Notes under the pieces: model-generated | Seen by the model: only the letters and a program-made list of their open reading frames with translations | Databases searched by the model: none | Told to the model about the DNA's origin: nothing | Source of the DNA: Cynocephalus volans | Taxonomy: Eukaryota; Chordata; Mammalia; Dermoptera; Cynocephalidae | NCBI RefSeq assembly: GCF_027409185.1 | Contig: NC_084463.1 | Location: 41,270,407-41,334,406 of the forward strand | Reading direction: 5' to 3' | Length of the DNA stretch: 64,000 bases | Program-made: the position numbers and the translations under genes | In this document: piece after piece, positions 24,491 to 37,019 of the stretch | Layout: the number at the start of each line of letters is the position of its first letter | How positions within the stretch are numbered: position 1 is the first letter of the stretch

Positions 24491-25403
24491 GGGGCAGGCC
24501 AGGGCAGGTGGATCTGCTGTCCTTGGTTCCAGCCCTGCCCTCTCTCTCCTCTGCAGACATCTCTGTGGTGCTCATGTGGTCACTGGAGCCCAAGGTGGAG
24601 CATGAGCTGCAGTCGGTGGTCCTCTCTTGTGACTTCAGGGTTCTCCCCAATGCCGTGCACTGGTGCAAGGATGATGTGCCTCTGACCCCATCTGACAAGC
24701 TGAAGATGGGGCTGGGGACCCAGACAGCTAAACTGCGTGTCCTCTGGCTCACGCCTGCCAACGCCAACATATACCGGTGCCAGGTGGGACATGCCCACAG
24801 CATTGCCAAGGTCACTGTGGAAGTCGGGGAGCCCTGGGGGTTGCATGGGGCCACAGAGGAGAGACAGGTCTTCTTCTCACATGAGCTGTCTCATGAGGAT
24901 GAGTGGATTCTCAATAGGACACTCCCTTCCAATGACAGTTTCTGCAGGATCACCCCTGAGGGCCACTGCCACAGGCTGGTGTGAAGAGTGTCTGGTGGTC
25001 AGAGGCAGTCACTGCGTGCGCCTCCTCACCCAAAGTGTCAGCCTCTGCGTGCATGGTGGTCAGAGGTGAGCTGTCCCTGTGGGGTCTGCAGGCTTCCCTC
25101 ACCAGCCACACCCTCCCCCTAACAAAGGTGCTGGATGATGTGTCCACTGAGGAGCAAGGCACTCTGGCCCTGTAGTGTGAGGTCTCAGAGCCCAAGGCCC
25201 ATGTGGTGTGGTGCAAGGATGGCGTGGAGCTGTGCCACAGTGACAAGTATGACTTCCTGCACATAGCAGGCATGTGCGGGTCTCATGGTGCATGACCTGA
25301 GTCATAAGGATGATGGTCTGTACACCTGCCACAAGGGCACCAAGGAGACCCAGGCCCATATCAGTACGAGTCGTGCGTGGTCATGTTGGCCAGAGCTTGG
25401 GGA

Positions 25404-25875
25404 GTGTAGTGGATTGGATTGTCTCCCCCAAATTCACTGAAACTTGAATTGTGTCCCCCAAGTTTTATGTATTAGGAACTTAGCTTCCACTGTGACTGTT
25501 AAGAGGGTAGGAAATCCTATCATGGTAGTCAGAAGGTGGAGCCTTGAAGAGGAAATTGGATTGCAGGACCATGCAGGAGTGAATGGATTAAGAATCACGG
25601 TCAGGGGCGCAGTTCTGAGGGCTTTAAAAGAAGGGAGCAGAGAGTCTGTCTGTCCCTCTCTCTGCTCTCTCCGCTATGCCATTTTTTGCAATGTGATACC
25701 CTGTCACCACCCTGTTGTTTCTTTACCACCAAAGAAAGCCTTCACTACATGTGTTCCCTGGACTTTGGACTTTCCAGCAATACATTGTGGAAACTGTGAG
25801 CAATACATTTTCTTCTCATACAAGGCGTCCAGTTCTGTGTATTTCATTATAAGCAACAGAAACAGACTAATACAG
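25404..25875 (+). repeat. MaLR-type solo LTR
   Basis: Begins TGTAGTGGATTGGATTGTC and ends AACAGAAACAGACTAATACA, the usual MaLR LTR end style. It contains GTGTCCCCCAAGTTTTATG and GCAGAGAGTCTGTCTGTCC. It directly abuts the last recognisable obscurin-like segment, so it may have inserted into the copy. No internal element follows, so it is a solo LTR. Confidence 0.7.
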
Positions 25876-25879
25876 GGAG

Positions 25880-27130
25880 AGTTGGGGTACTGAGGTCGGG
25901 TGCTCCTCCTCCATGCCAGGTGGCCCACCCTGCTCTCCAAAACCAATGGGCTGCTCTGTAGACCCAGGAGAGGTCAGGGAGCATCCTGGAGGAGCTGGGG
26001 GATAAGGGGCCCAGGTGTCAAGGGCAGTAGACTGCCATGGCTCCATCTGGGAGTCCCCACAGGGGCCAGAGATGTTTGCTTTGCACCACAGCAGAAACCA
26101 GGTGTGCGGGTACAGGGGAGAAATCAGGGGAGCCTCATGGAGGTGGTGGGAGGGAGACTCTGAGCTGCTTGGCAGGAGCAGACTGGGAAGGGTTCCCAGG
26201 CCAAGGACACAGCATACTACAGCAGCAAGGGGCTGTGGGTGGGCCACAGTCCTGTGCTTCATGGAGCCTCAGAGAGGCCCAAAGGTCACCAGGCTGGCAG
26301 GTGGAGCCATCTCTCAATCCAGCCATGCTGCTTCAGAGGCTCAGGTCCCCTGGAGCACATCCCTCTCCACCAGGGCCACATTCCCTGACTGCAGGGCAGC
26401 TGCCTGGCCCCCCACAAGTGGCTTCTGTCTGTGTCCAGCTACCTGTGTTCCTGGTCTCAATTTCTAATGCATTCTTTTCTGCTCAGTGTGTGGTACAGTT
26501 GGTCTACTCTCTCAGAACCCCGTGGAGGGTCCAGGACAGCCTCGCTGGTTTGTGCAGAGATGGGGAGGGGATGGTGGCATAGTGAGCTGGTCCTCGGCTG
26601 GACTCCCCCTAGAGAGGAGGAGGCCCCCTTCATTCAGGTCTCTATCCTTCCTCTCCTGGAGGGGATGAGCGAGGGACTCCTGTGAGTGTAGCCCACAGCC
26701 ATTGGTCATTGCAACAGCAGGCATAGCCAGCTGGAGGCCAAGTGGTGTGGGCCAGGGCAGTGTTGCTCTCTCAGACAGGCATCTGTGGGCCACTGGCATG
26801 ATGGTTCTCTCATGGTCCACAGATAATGTTCTTTTGTGGGAAGAACATGCCCAGGGCAATTCTAGTCTGCCATATCCCTCAATCCTCTCTCTAAATCCAG
26901 TACCAGCTTTCTGACTCCCCAAACTCATGCTTAGTCCAAACTTTGAGTCTCCAGGCAGTTCACCCTTGGGGCCAGTGCAGTCACTCACTCCCCAGCTTCA
27001 TAAGGGTCTGTTTTCATGACCTTCACAGGTATGGCTGGCTGTTGCCCCAGTGATCACCTTGCAACAGGGTCTGTAGCTGACCAGGGAGTCATAGCCATAG
27101 GCTTTCTGCAGCTGGACATGAGGAGGAGTT
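25880..27130. other. GC-balanced DNA, no gene supported
   Basis: I looked for further obscurin Ig exons after the LTR (the W-x-K-D and Y-x-C patterns) and saw none. Open frames of 130-180 codons at 26037-26582 (+) and 26512-26988 (-) overlap others and carry no recognisable domain. Confidence 0.35.
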
Positions 27131-27139
27131 CCTCTGCCC

Positions 27140-28225
27140 AAAGATTTCAAGAAAAAAATTCTGAAGGGCCCTTATTTGTAATTCTAACAGAGGTGCTCCA
27201 TGGACTCAAATCTGCCCCCAAATTGCTCCTCTGGCTGAATAAAACAGTTGTTGGCCACCACCTGAAGTAGCTGGATTTCTTGAAGCACTTTAATTTCCTA
27301 CAGTCAGAGGAAAGAGCATGGTACTGACAGGGACTGCGTGGTTTATGCTGGAGGAGTCTTGGGCAGAGTTTTGGAAGTGGGAAGGGGCCAGTGCTGCAGT
27401 TGACTCTTGCTGCAGAGCTGACCCTAAATGTGGCATCAGTGCTGCTGCTGACTTTAGAGGAATCCTTGGAGATGCTTGTGCATCCAGATCAAGCACTAGA
27501 ACTGGAAGATCCACCAACATAAGTCACTTTCCCCTTGCTTTTCAAAACACAGAAAACTCTCACTGCCTTTAAGGAATGTCGTAATGCATAACCTCTCACC
27601 CAGAAAGTCTTCTAGACTGCAGTCCAAACCACCACCCTGACTGTGCCTCAGTGGACACTAGATGCTCCATCTGATGAAACAGAAGGTGTTCAGGATGCTG
27701 CAGATCTGAGCTGGTCACATTGAACTTCACATAGACCACCATTATCTGGAAACAAGGAAAGTTCTGAAGTTGACAGGAATCGTTTGAGAACTGATTCAGC
27801 CAGGTGCCAAAGATGGAATTGCTGGTTCTGGGGTAGTCATATTGGCAGCAGCCAGAGACATGTCAGTTCCTTCCAAAATGCCCTTTCATGGCATCCTTGT
27901 TTAGCTTTGTGCTGCTGGAACTGCTGTTGCTTAATCAGAAGACAGACACACCCCAAACTCGGGGTCAACATACTCTTCCCACATTGCTGGGGGGCACAGA
28001 GGGCACTCCTCCTGGACCTCAATCACACTCATTTTTTTTAGTTGGTCTAGGGGTTTGTCATCCCCATCAGGATATGGGAGGATGGAGCCATACCTAGAGG
28101 GCACCATGAGGGTGTCCCATCTATCATTCTCTGAACACAACCTGCGTGTGAGGTCTACTGTGAGATTCTGACGTCCTGAGTAGAACTGAGGATCATGAAT
28201 TGGCAACTCCATTGTTCATTAAATT
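27140..28225 (-). pseudogene. Possible decayed retrocopy of an unidentified mRNA
   Basis: On the minus strand a 93-codon open frame at 27931-28212 has a natural-looking protein composition (YSGRQNLTVDLTRRLC; RYGSILPYPDGDDKPLDQL; EVQEECPLCPP). Plausible coding continues leftward in shifted frames, for example FRTFLVSR and VVYVKFNVTSSDL near 27690-27760 and the 76-codon frame at 27290-27520. Frame hopping without visible introns suggests a retrocopy broken by indels. I do not recognise the parent protein, and saw no poly(A) tail or target duplication. A chance frame remains possible. Confidence 0.35.
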
Positions 28226-28539
28226 CTGCCAAGTGTATAGAAAATTGACTGCATATAGTATGTACTTAACACATTTTTCTTGTATGATTAAGGCTCAGTC
28301 AGAACCTTCTGAGATACCTGAGCGATCCTGGAACCCCTCTCCCATAAACAAGAACTAGGGATGCTGTTGTGTCTACAGAAAAGACAAGGACCACCAAGGT
28401 TGAATCTCAAACCACTGATACAAGCAGTTAAACAGTTTTTCTTTCTATGTGATTCTTTCAAAACACATAAATCCCTGGGTCAGTGAGGGGTGATAAATTC
28501 TTTATAGAGGAAAGGGAAATAATAAATCTGAACAGCCAT

Positions 28540-28745
28540 AGCACATCTGGGAGCCACTCATAGGGAGCCAAGCATTAGGTAACCACCTGCCACTCCCTGT
28601 CCTATTTAGTCCTACGAAAAGTAAATGAGATCTTCCCTGTCACTGAACTGCTTTTTAGCATAGAAAATTTAGGCTCAGAGGACTTCAGTGACATTTCCAA
28701 GAAAGCTAATAGACAACAGAGCCACCACTGTGCCCCAAAGGAACA
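28540..28745 (+). repeat. MIR-like old SINE remnant
   Basis: Contains the MIR-style series: AAGCATTAGG..., CCTATTTAGTCCTACGAAA, AATTTAGGCTCAGAGGACTT and a run ending CAGAGCCACCACTGTGCC. It is diverged, with rough boundaries. Confidence 0.5.
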
Positions 28746-28899
28746 CACATTCACCAAGAACAGCAGAACCATCTCAGGCTAATGGCCTCACAACAAATTT
28801 TTTAGACATTACTAATAATTTTGTCATTCCTCCTCAAAATTGTTCTTGAAAACTTAGAATATTTCTCACTGGAAGCTTTCATATCTCTCCTCAAGCACA

Positions 28900-29350
28900 C
28901 ATTTCTGGAAGGTTTATACTTCTTCACCTGAGCTCCACCCTAGTCCTCTGAGTGGTTCATGGAGCTGCCACTGACTATATGTCTCTCCTCGTCCCACCCA
29001 GTGGAAAATTGAGTTGATCCTGAACTATGTCACACCCTCATGATGTAGACCCTCCATGAAGGCCTGCTGGAGGTGGCTCAGCTCTTCTTGGTGCCTAAGT
29101 AGCAAACTGACACTTAACTCATAGTAACTTAACCTATCAAAACTGTCTACTAGCCTTTAACTACAGAATTTCCACTTAAACCAATCAAATATTTCATTTG
29201 TTTTGCTGCTGTGAACACTGTCTAAAAGTTTCCCCCTTATGTTTCTTTGGTAGAGCCCCAAGCCACCTGAAGTTTGGTGCTAATTCATGAATTTCTGGTT
29301 ACTCAAATAAACTTTTTAAAATGTTAACGTGTCTAAGCTCATTTTTATCA
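28900..29350 (+). repeat. ERV LTR, 3' end with adjacent leader
   Basis: The right end is well marked: an AATAAAC polyadenylation-type signal at about 29309, then CTCATTTTTATCA, followed immediately by TTTTGGCATCAGAAGTAGGAT, which has the look of a primer-binding site of an old class I element. The left boundary is uncertain. Confidence 0.5.
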
Positions 29351-30990
29351 GTTTTGGCATCAGAAGTAGGATGTGAAACATACCTCCTGCGGGTGACCCA
29401 CTGGAGCAGTGAATAACAGATGTGGGTACTTTTGAACCCCTTGTACACGTTGTTTTCTTGCTCTGTACTTAAGGTTCACCACCAGATGATGGACTATGTT
29501 AGAGAGAGCTCAGTCATGGGACACAATACGGGAAGACTGAAGGAATGAGAGTGTGTTTACAGAACACTGCAAACAGATCTCTCAGGTTTCACAGCTTATT
29601 TCTCCACCCCAGACCACACTCTCAAACTTATTAAATACAAATTTTAGGAGGCCATTGTCTTGGACTAAGTTTCTGTACTGGGCCCAACAAGAACGGACTA
29701 AAACTCAAAGTGGAGTTGCCCCTGCTAAGTTCCAGGTCACTTAGGTTGAAATCAGGAGAAAGAGATAACAGCAGCTTCCCAAATGGGCTAATTTAAATCT
29801 TCAATAGCCATGATAATGAAGTTATCTCTACTTTAATTCTTCCACAAAAGGAATAGTTTTATTTCTATTATTCTGTCTTCCTGTTCTCACCTTAGGAGGA
29901 AAGTAAATAAGAAATACCCAACCCATTTCTTTTGTTTTTGCTTTCTTCTGCCTTTTGCTGTCTTTAAAATCAACCTCCTCTGCTCAGCTCATTAGAACAT
30001 TTAATTCTATTTTATGGAACAACTTGTCACCCGATTCTAAAATCACTTTAAATTAAACTGAGATCTTCATCTAAATTTATTGAAATTTTGTTCTTTGACA
30101 AGCCCCCTCCAATAAAGTAACATTTTCTAGAACCTTGCCTATCTTTCTCAGTCCAACTCTTCTTAGGTCCATTACAGAATTGAGTCCTCATGTCAAACCA
30201 GTGCCCCAAATTGGAGACCCAGAGGCACATCCAGAGAATCATAACTTACTTCAACAGAAACCATAAGAAACCCCTGGGGGAAGAGTACAGGTATAGGAAA
30301 ACCTAAACTATAATTGGTGAATTGCTGAAGTTCGTGAGCTAAAATCCTTAGTGTTTTTATTAAGGTTTTAAAAATTTTTTAATCAGAAATTTACATGATT
30401 TACCTCTAGAAATAGTACCAGGCTCTTACAGTGAAGATCTTAGAAAAAAAATTCTCCCTGCCTTCAGCAAAGGGAGGCGAGGAGGAGAAATTAGCCATTT
30501 CCAAATGGGCCCAGAGAATTCTGTTCCTCTTAACAAGTTCTGCCTTCTAAAAAGCCCAACTATTTCTCAAATGACTAACAAACTGAGATTTTACCAGGAA
30601 CAAACTATCTGGGGAAAGGAAAACACTTACTTCCATCCCCTTCTAAAATTCCTGTCTCACTAAACAAAAGCAGGAGGGTGGGGACTGAGAAGGATTTATG
30701 CAAATCAAGCCATAGAAACACAGGCTTCCTAAATGTAAAGCTAAACCATGGATCTGTAGAATGTTTCTCCTCACCTCACACCTTCCCACCATATCAACAG
30801 CTGCACAGCACATGCATAAAAACAGCAGAGCACAGCTGCTTAAACTGTATGCCTCTGACATATTTGAAGAAGTCTCTCGGGGTATGTCAACAAGTGGAAA
30901 ACACTGGTGAAGTGGACAAATGTCAGGAAACACACAACGGACTGAGACAAAGTCATGAAGAAACAGAAAATTTGAATAGACCTGTAGTTT
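29351..30990 (+). other. Possible ERV leader remnant, otherwise nothing recognised
   Basis: Sequence after the primer-site-like motif (29351 to perhaps 29760) is likely retroviral leader, but no gag, pol or env frame can be read. From about 29760 to 30990 I recognise nothing; the 149-codon minus frame at 30643-31092 has no supporting context. Confidence 0.3.
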
Positions 30991-30999
30991 TAGACTGAT

Positions 31000-31993
31000 G
31001 TGGTAATTAAAAACTTCCCAACAAATAAAAACCAAGGGCCAAATAGTTTGACTGATGAAATCTACCAACATTTTAAAAATTGTGAATACCAATCCTCCTC
31101 AGACTCTTCCCAAAAGCTAAAAACCCAACTCATTCTATGAGGCCAAAATTATACTGACACCAAGAACAAAAGACACTACATGAAACGAAACTGCGAACAA
31201 ATGTCTTTATGAATATAAATGTGATAATTTTCAAATATATACTAGCAAATTGTATTTGGCAGATATTAAGAGGATTATACACCATGAATAAATGATATTT
31301 ATCCCTGAAATGTAAAGATGGTTCAACACATGAAAATCAATCAATGTAATATACCACATTAGCAAACTGACTGAAACATCCCAAGTGTCTCAATAAATGC
31401 TGAAGAACATTTTATAAAATACAAAACCCACTTATGATAAGAACACACAAGAAGCTAGTATGAGAAAAAAAACTATCTCAGTATAATAAAGAACATATAT
31501 GAAAAACCCACAGAAAGATCATAATCAGTAGTGAAATTCAAAAAGTCTCTCCCCTAAGAAAAAAGACAGGACACCTGCTTTCACCACTTCCACTCAATAC
31601 TATATTTAAAAATCCTAGTCAGAGCAATTGGGAAAAGGAAAATGCATCCAAATTTGAAATGATGAAATAAAGTTATGTCTCTTCACAGATCAAATCAACT
31701 TATAAGTAGAAATTCATAAAGAATGCACACACAAAAACAAACACCCCAAAAATTGGAACTAAAAATAAAATAAGCAAAGTTGCAGGATAGCAAATCAACA
31801 TGCTAAAATTATTTGCATTTATATGCACTAATATGAATGATGTAAAAAGAAAATTAAGAAAATACCACAAATAAAAACTTTGAAATGCATAAAATACTTG
31901 GGAATTAACTGAGAAGACAAAACACTTGTACACTGAAAACTACAAAATGTTACGGAAAGAAATTAAGGAAGATACAAATAAATAAAAAGGCAT
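31000..31993 (+). mobile_element. L1 ORF2 remnant, left of the ERV insertion
   Basis: Decayed L1 ORF2 on the + strand: ACACCATGAATAAATGATATTTATCCC near 31278, TTCAACACATGAAAATCAATCAATGTAATATACCAC near 31322 and a block ending AAAGAAATTAAGGAAGATAC at 31958. It breaks off at GCAT (31990-31993), where the retrovirus begins, and resumes at 41714. Confidence 0.8.
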
Positions 31994-32738
31994 TGAAAGG
32001 GACCTTAGCCAGAAAATCAAAGATCTTTGGGGTAACTGAGACCAAGCAGAACATTTTGGTCAACCGTTAACTTGGAAACTGATAATTATCAATTCCTTGA
32101 AGTTAGCAGAAGAATCAAGAGTCCCCCAGGAGATGAAATCAACAGCTCTTATGCCAGCTGACTTCAGAGGGGTGCACCTGCAATTAAGCGCTGAAAGTAA
32201 CTTTCTTGTTTTTCTAACCTCTCTAATTGGCTGCGAACAAGAGGAGACATAAGAGAGAGGCAAGACAACCTTGGTGGCTGTAAACTCCCCCTTTTACTTA
32301 AAGGAAAACTGCATCCACATTAATTCAAAATCCAAGTCAGGTATTTTTATGACATTTGCTTGAGGTTATTATCCTTGAGCTCTCCCTAGGAGACAAGGAC
32401 TCCAAAATCAAGGTAACATCAAGAACTTGAAGCTGACCACAGACTCTGTGACACTGAAGTTTCTGATCCATCATGGGACCCCAACATTTAACTCAGACCA
32501 TCTGCTGCTCCAGATTCACCCCCTCTTTTTTTCTTTAGAACAAAAACATTTCTCATCTTCCTGCCTCTTCTCCTTTATAATCCACAGAACAGGCATCAGA
32601 AGTTGGGATGATTTCAGCCTGGTCATCCCCCAGATGCCAGTTATCTCCATAAACCTTCTAATCCTTGCACCAACATCTGGACTTTTGAGTCATTTGTTTA
32701 ATGCAAGAGGGCAAGCTGAGCCAGGTCTGGTGGTAACA
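31994..32738 (+). repeat. 5' LTR of the class I ERV
   Basis: 745 bp, TGAAAGGG...GTAACA. It contains a TTTATAA TATA-like box at 32574-32580. Directly after it, TTTGGTGAGCCAAGCCAGGA at about 32741-32760 sits at the primer-binding-site position; I cannot assign the tRNA with confidence. Confidence 0.9.
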
Positions 32739-33479
32739 AATTTGGTGAGCCAAGCCAGGAAACACCCTTAGTTGCCAGGACATTCCCCTGAATCCCAATG
32801 GCTGGAGCAATTGGCTGCAGAAGCACACTGGATTAACCCAGTCATGTTTTTGGAGATTATCCTGGGCTGTCAAGCAAGCCCTATGATGGAGAATTTGGGG
32901 GATTCCTAAGTGTCCACCAGGGTCCTTTTAACCCTGTGGATTCTCCTGTTCTCCTCACCATGCTGCTGGCTGCCAGTTTTCTCCTGGTTGGTGAGGAAAG
33001 AAGAGTTTGTAGCTGGATTGATGAATCCTTGGATCGGTGAGATATTGTTGGTGTGCACACCACAGACACCCTCTATTCCATGCTGTTTGTTAGGATTAAT
33101 GTTGGGATGGGTACCATAGGTGTGGAATATGGCAAGTTAGAATTTTGCCCAAAGAATTTGTTTGTTAGTTGAGACATCTCATTGGGATGTGTATGTGTCC
33201 ACGTGCTTGAGTGTTTTCATCTATATGTGGCAACTGTTTCTGCCTGTTCTTTGTGCTACTACTTTGGGGTCACAAGATCTAATCTCATGCCTTTTGGCCT
33301 TACGGTCACTGAGGAAAGGTAATGCCAAACCACAGCTGTTTTTAACTCACTAGGAAAGTGAAGGAAGGACCGGCTCTCTGAGAAAGACACTTTTGGTCCT
33401 GGAACCAAGTCACAGTCAGTTGCCCATTTCTTGTCTTGTGTTACCCCTCCTTCCTCCACTAGCCTTTAGTGTCAGGCTC

Positions 33480-35060
33480 GGGCCTTTCATGTGAAATATT
33501 TCAATATGGAAAATCCAGTGGTGTTTGTGTCCCAGCTAATCATAAGAATCTTCCAGTTGAAGGTTGGCACCAGACTTGAAATAAAGATCAAGGGTGTGGG
33601 GTAATATGGGAAGTACGTGTCAGTCCCCACTCAGAGTCCCCTCGGGTGCATAATCACAAAATGGGGTGAATACAGCTGCACCCCCATGACTAAGAAAATG
33701 ATGAAATATTATTGTAATACCGTGGGGGCAGTGTATGTGTTAGATTCAGAAGAATGTTGGCCCTTGAATGGATCTCTGAACTACTGTACTTAAAATGGTA
33801 TAGTATTAGAACTATTTTGTCAGAGATCTGGAAAATGGGATCAGATCCCATATGTCCAAGCCTTTATTCTTCTCCACAATCAGGATGCTAAGAAAGAAGG
33901 AAATCATCTCATGGTCCAAAGACAGGATAAGAAATCTCGGAAAATTGTTTTAGAGCTAGAAAACTCAGAGGAAAAAGAAATTGAAGACCAGGATTTAATA
34001 GAAACCTTAAATCTCCCTCCCACCTCAATTGATTCTGCACCTCTGCAGCCAGGGCACCTCAATGCTCCTCCAGATCCACCACTGTCAGGAGATGAGGACA
34101 CAGAGATGCCTGGCCCCAGGTCTCTCCCAAGGTATAGTCAGGAAGCTGGAACGGTCTCTCCTTCCATAATCCCCAGGGCACCCAATTTGTCCAGGTGCAA
34201 GCTCATATGCAGCAGGGCAATTCCCTTTAAAGCAATTCCCCACAGGAGGACTGAGTGCTCAGCGACAACCTGCTGGTAATTTTTGGATTTATACACTGTT
34301 CTCAATGTCAGATCTGATGAACAGGAAAAACTCAAATCCGCCATATCGGGAGGATCCACAGAAAATGGCAGAACCATTCACTATTGTGTTTAGTACCCAC
34401 TGCCCCACATGGGGTGATATCCAGTCCCTAATGTATATATTGTTAACAGCCGATGAAAAGAGACTAGTTATTGACAAGGCTACTGCAGAGGCTTGACAAA
34501 TACATCAGGAAGATCCTAATGGGACCTCTGATCGAACAACTGCTTTGCCTTTGGTAGACCCTAATTGGGATCCCAGTAATGGGGGAATGCCGAGACTGGC
34601 ACATTATCATCAATGCATATTGGCTGGCTTAAAGAAAGGGGGAACAAAGTTAATAAGCTTAAACAAAATCTAGGAATTATGTCAGGAGACTAATGAAAGA
34701 CCTGCACAGTTTTTAGAATGGTGTATCAAGCCTATAGATAGTATAGTGATGTGGACCCAGAGGCCCCAGAAAATTTGAGGACAGTCAACTTAACATTTAT
34801 TGGAGAGAGTGCCCCTGACATTAGAAAAAACTGCAGAAGCTAGATGGCACTCTTGGTATGAGTCCCTCATCACTGGTGGATATTGCTTTCAAAGATTACA
34901 ATGCCAGAGAGGCTAAAAAACCCAGACAGTCTACTATCTTTTTGGAGACTGTAGGTTATAAGAAGAGAGAGGGGAAAAGGGACACTAGAAGAAGTTTGGA
35001 GGCCAATCAGTGGGCATGCTGTAAACATAACATTGGAGAATCACAAATCCAAAGTTAGAG
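33480..35060 (+). pseudogene. ERV gag remnant
   Basis: Gammaretrovirus-like Gag. Matrix-like acidic/basic sequence lies at 33911-34140 (KKSRKIVLELENSEEKE), then a proline-rich stretch, then a capsid-like region at 34305-34500 (HCPTWGDIQSLMYILLTADE). The 66-codon frame 34858-35058 is the end of capsid and a lysine-rich nucleocapsid-like tail. In-frame stops (for example after TAEA near 34496) and frame changes break it. I saw no intact zinc knuckle. Confidence 0.75.
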
Positions 35061-35084
35061 AAGGGAAAAGAAAGAAATCAGCGG

Positions 35085-35480
35085 GAAAGAGTACAAAAAC
35101 TGATGGTGAAAAAAGGAGAATAAAGAGGCCCAGGGGCTCCCCTCAATCTAAACAAACCAATTTCTATTTCCCCACAGGAGCCCTGGGTACAATTGACAGT
35201 GGGGAAAAAATTAGTTAATTTTCTAATCAACATGGGGACAATGTCCCCTGTGTTAAACAGTAGGTTGGCAAAGGACTTTAACCGATCTGTGCCTATAATA
35301 GCAATAACTGGAAAACCCCAACAAAAGACCTTCTTGCAACATCTTGAGGACCTTCTTGCCATCTAGCTTAAGACAGCTTCTGGTACCTACCTGAATGTCC
35401 AATTCCTTTGCTAGGTTATGATTTACTTTGCAAATTAAATGCTCAAGTAACCCTTTTCTCTGAAGATAAACAGCTAACTA
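35085..35480 (+). pseudogene. ERV protease remnant
   Basis: Follows gag and precedes reverse transcriptase. The segment around 35200-35260 (KLVNFLINMGTMSPVL) corresponds to the active-site region of a retroviral aspartic protease, but the expected Asp-Thr-Gly triad is not present. It also has internal stops. Confidence 0.6.
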
Positions 35481-35489
35481 CAGGTGTCT

Positions 35490-36400
35490 CCTGAACAAGC
35501 TCTGCGACTTCACATGCTACTTGCTCAAACTGAAGATCCACTCATGGACTCATTTCCACCTGAAATTCATAAGAAAGTGAGTACACAAGTCTGGGCAGAT
35601 GGGGTCCTAGGCTATGCAATCAATGCCCCACCCCTATCCATTGAATTAAAGCCTAAGGCACCCATACCAAGAAAGAAAAAGTAGCCGTTGAGGAAAGAAG
35701 TTTTAGAGGAGATTCAACCAGTCTTACACAAATTTTTAAAATATGGGCTAATTAGACCTTGCCAATCTCCTCACAATACTCCAATATTACCAGTAAAGAA
35801 GTCACACATGGGAGAATATCAGTTTGTGCAAGATCTCTGGGCCATTAATGAAACAGTACAAGATATTCACTGCACTGTTCCTAATGCATATACTTTATTG
35901 ACCACAATTCCTGGAGATTATGTTTGGTTCTCTATGTTAGACTTGAAGGATCTTTTTTCTGTATCCCTGTAGATGAGAAGACCCAAGAGCTACTTGCCTT
36001 TAAATGGCAGGATCCAAAGACAAAAATGATTTTTCAATATTGTTGGACTGTGTTACCACAAAGGTTCAAGAATTCTCCTACCTGGTTTGGTGAGGCTTTG
36101 GTTCATGACTTAAAGCCTTTACAACTCGATGAATGGATTTTACTACAATTTATGGATGATATACTGCTACACATCCCCACTTATGAAAAATGTTTTAAAA
36201 AATACTATAGAGGTGCTAAACCACCTTGCCAAGCGTGGATATAAGGTATCTTCTCAGAAGGCCCAAACTTGCAAGGAAAAGGTTACCTATTTGCGGTTCC
36301 AACTACAAAAAGGAAAAAGAAGACTTTTAAATGAGAGAAAACAGGGCATAGTGGCCATCAGGACTCCTAATACCCAACACCAATTGTGAGGATTGTGGGG
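35490..36400 (+). pseudogene. ERV reverse transcriptase remnant
   Basis: Recognisable RT: PPLSIELKPKAP near 35630, GLIRPCQSPHNTPILPVKK at 35740-35800, then MLDLKDLF and a frame change near 35960. The catalytic block QFMDDI is at 36146-36163, so the Asp pair survives. Stops occur after the lysine run near 35682 and at several later points. The whole spans three frames. Confidence 0.85.
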
Positions 36401-37019
36401 CATGGTGGGAGTTTGCCATATTTGGATCCCCAACTATGGATCTATAGTAAGGCCCCTATATGAAGCCTTAAAATGTCTGGACTCTGAACCCCTAGTTTGG
36501 ACTACAGAATGTCAACAAGCCTTTGAAACACAAAGAAAATCTGCAGTTGGTTCCACCTCTAGGCCTTCCTAACGCCAGAAAGACTTTCAAGTTATATGTG
36601 CATGAGAGACTGGGGCTGGGGTTAGGAGTTTTTAGTCAAACTGTAGGAGAAAATCAACAACCTATCACTTACTTCTCCAGACAATTAGATCAGACTATAA
36701 AAGGATGGCCCCCATGTTTATGAGCAGTGGCCACAACATATGACATACTCCAGGAAGCCAAGAAATTTACTTTGGGACAGCCAATTGCTGTTTATGTGCC
36801 TCATCAACTGCTCACCCTCCTGGAACAGAAGGGAGCATACTAGCCAACAATGGGAAGGATGGGAAAATATCAAGCAATTTTGCTTGATAATCCTAACATT
36901 AGCCTACAAGTTACTACCTCTTTGAATCCAGGAATCTTACTGCCTTCTTCTGATGAGCTCCCTTTATAGCACCAGTGCATTGAAGTGTTAGATTTGATTT
37001 ACTCTAGTAGACGAGACCT

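Larger units (their letters stand above)
22503..25372 (+). pseudogene. OBSCN: Obscurin (OBSCN)-like pseudogene, intron-bearing, internally deleted
   Basis: Obscurin is a giant sarcomeric protein made mostly of Ig domains. Seven Ig-domain relics appear in order. Ig1 at 22503-22735 keeps DATLSCQI and TWEKDQQP but shifts frame near 22550 and 22630. Ig2 at about 22735-23000 is badly decayed. Ig3 at 23025-23276 keeps LSCYVMGEPKP, shifts frame near 23200 and ends in TGA (23273-23275) where Arg is expected. A likely intron follows (GT at 23277, CAG ending 23885). The next Ig starts at 23886 ([12 protein letters not shown]) and stops mid-domain near 24026. After a minisatellite come relics from much later domains: 24557-24825 (LQSVVLSCDF, VHWCKDD), 24830-24984 (ELSHEDE) and 25119-25372 with TAG at 25173-25175. 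The gene match is from memory of human obscurin. Retained introns argue for a duplicated or dying gene copy and against a retrocopy. Confidence 0.8.
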
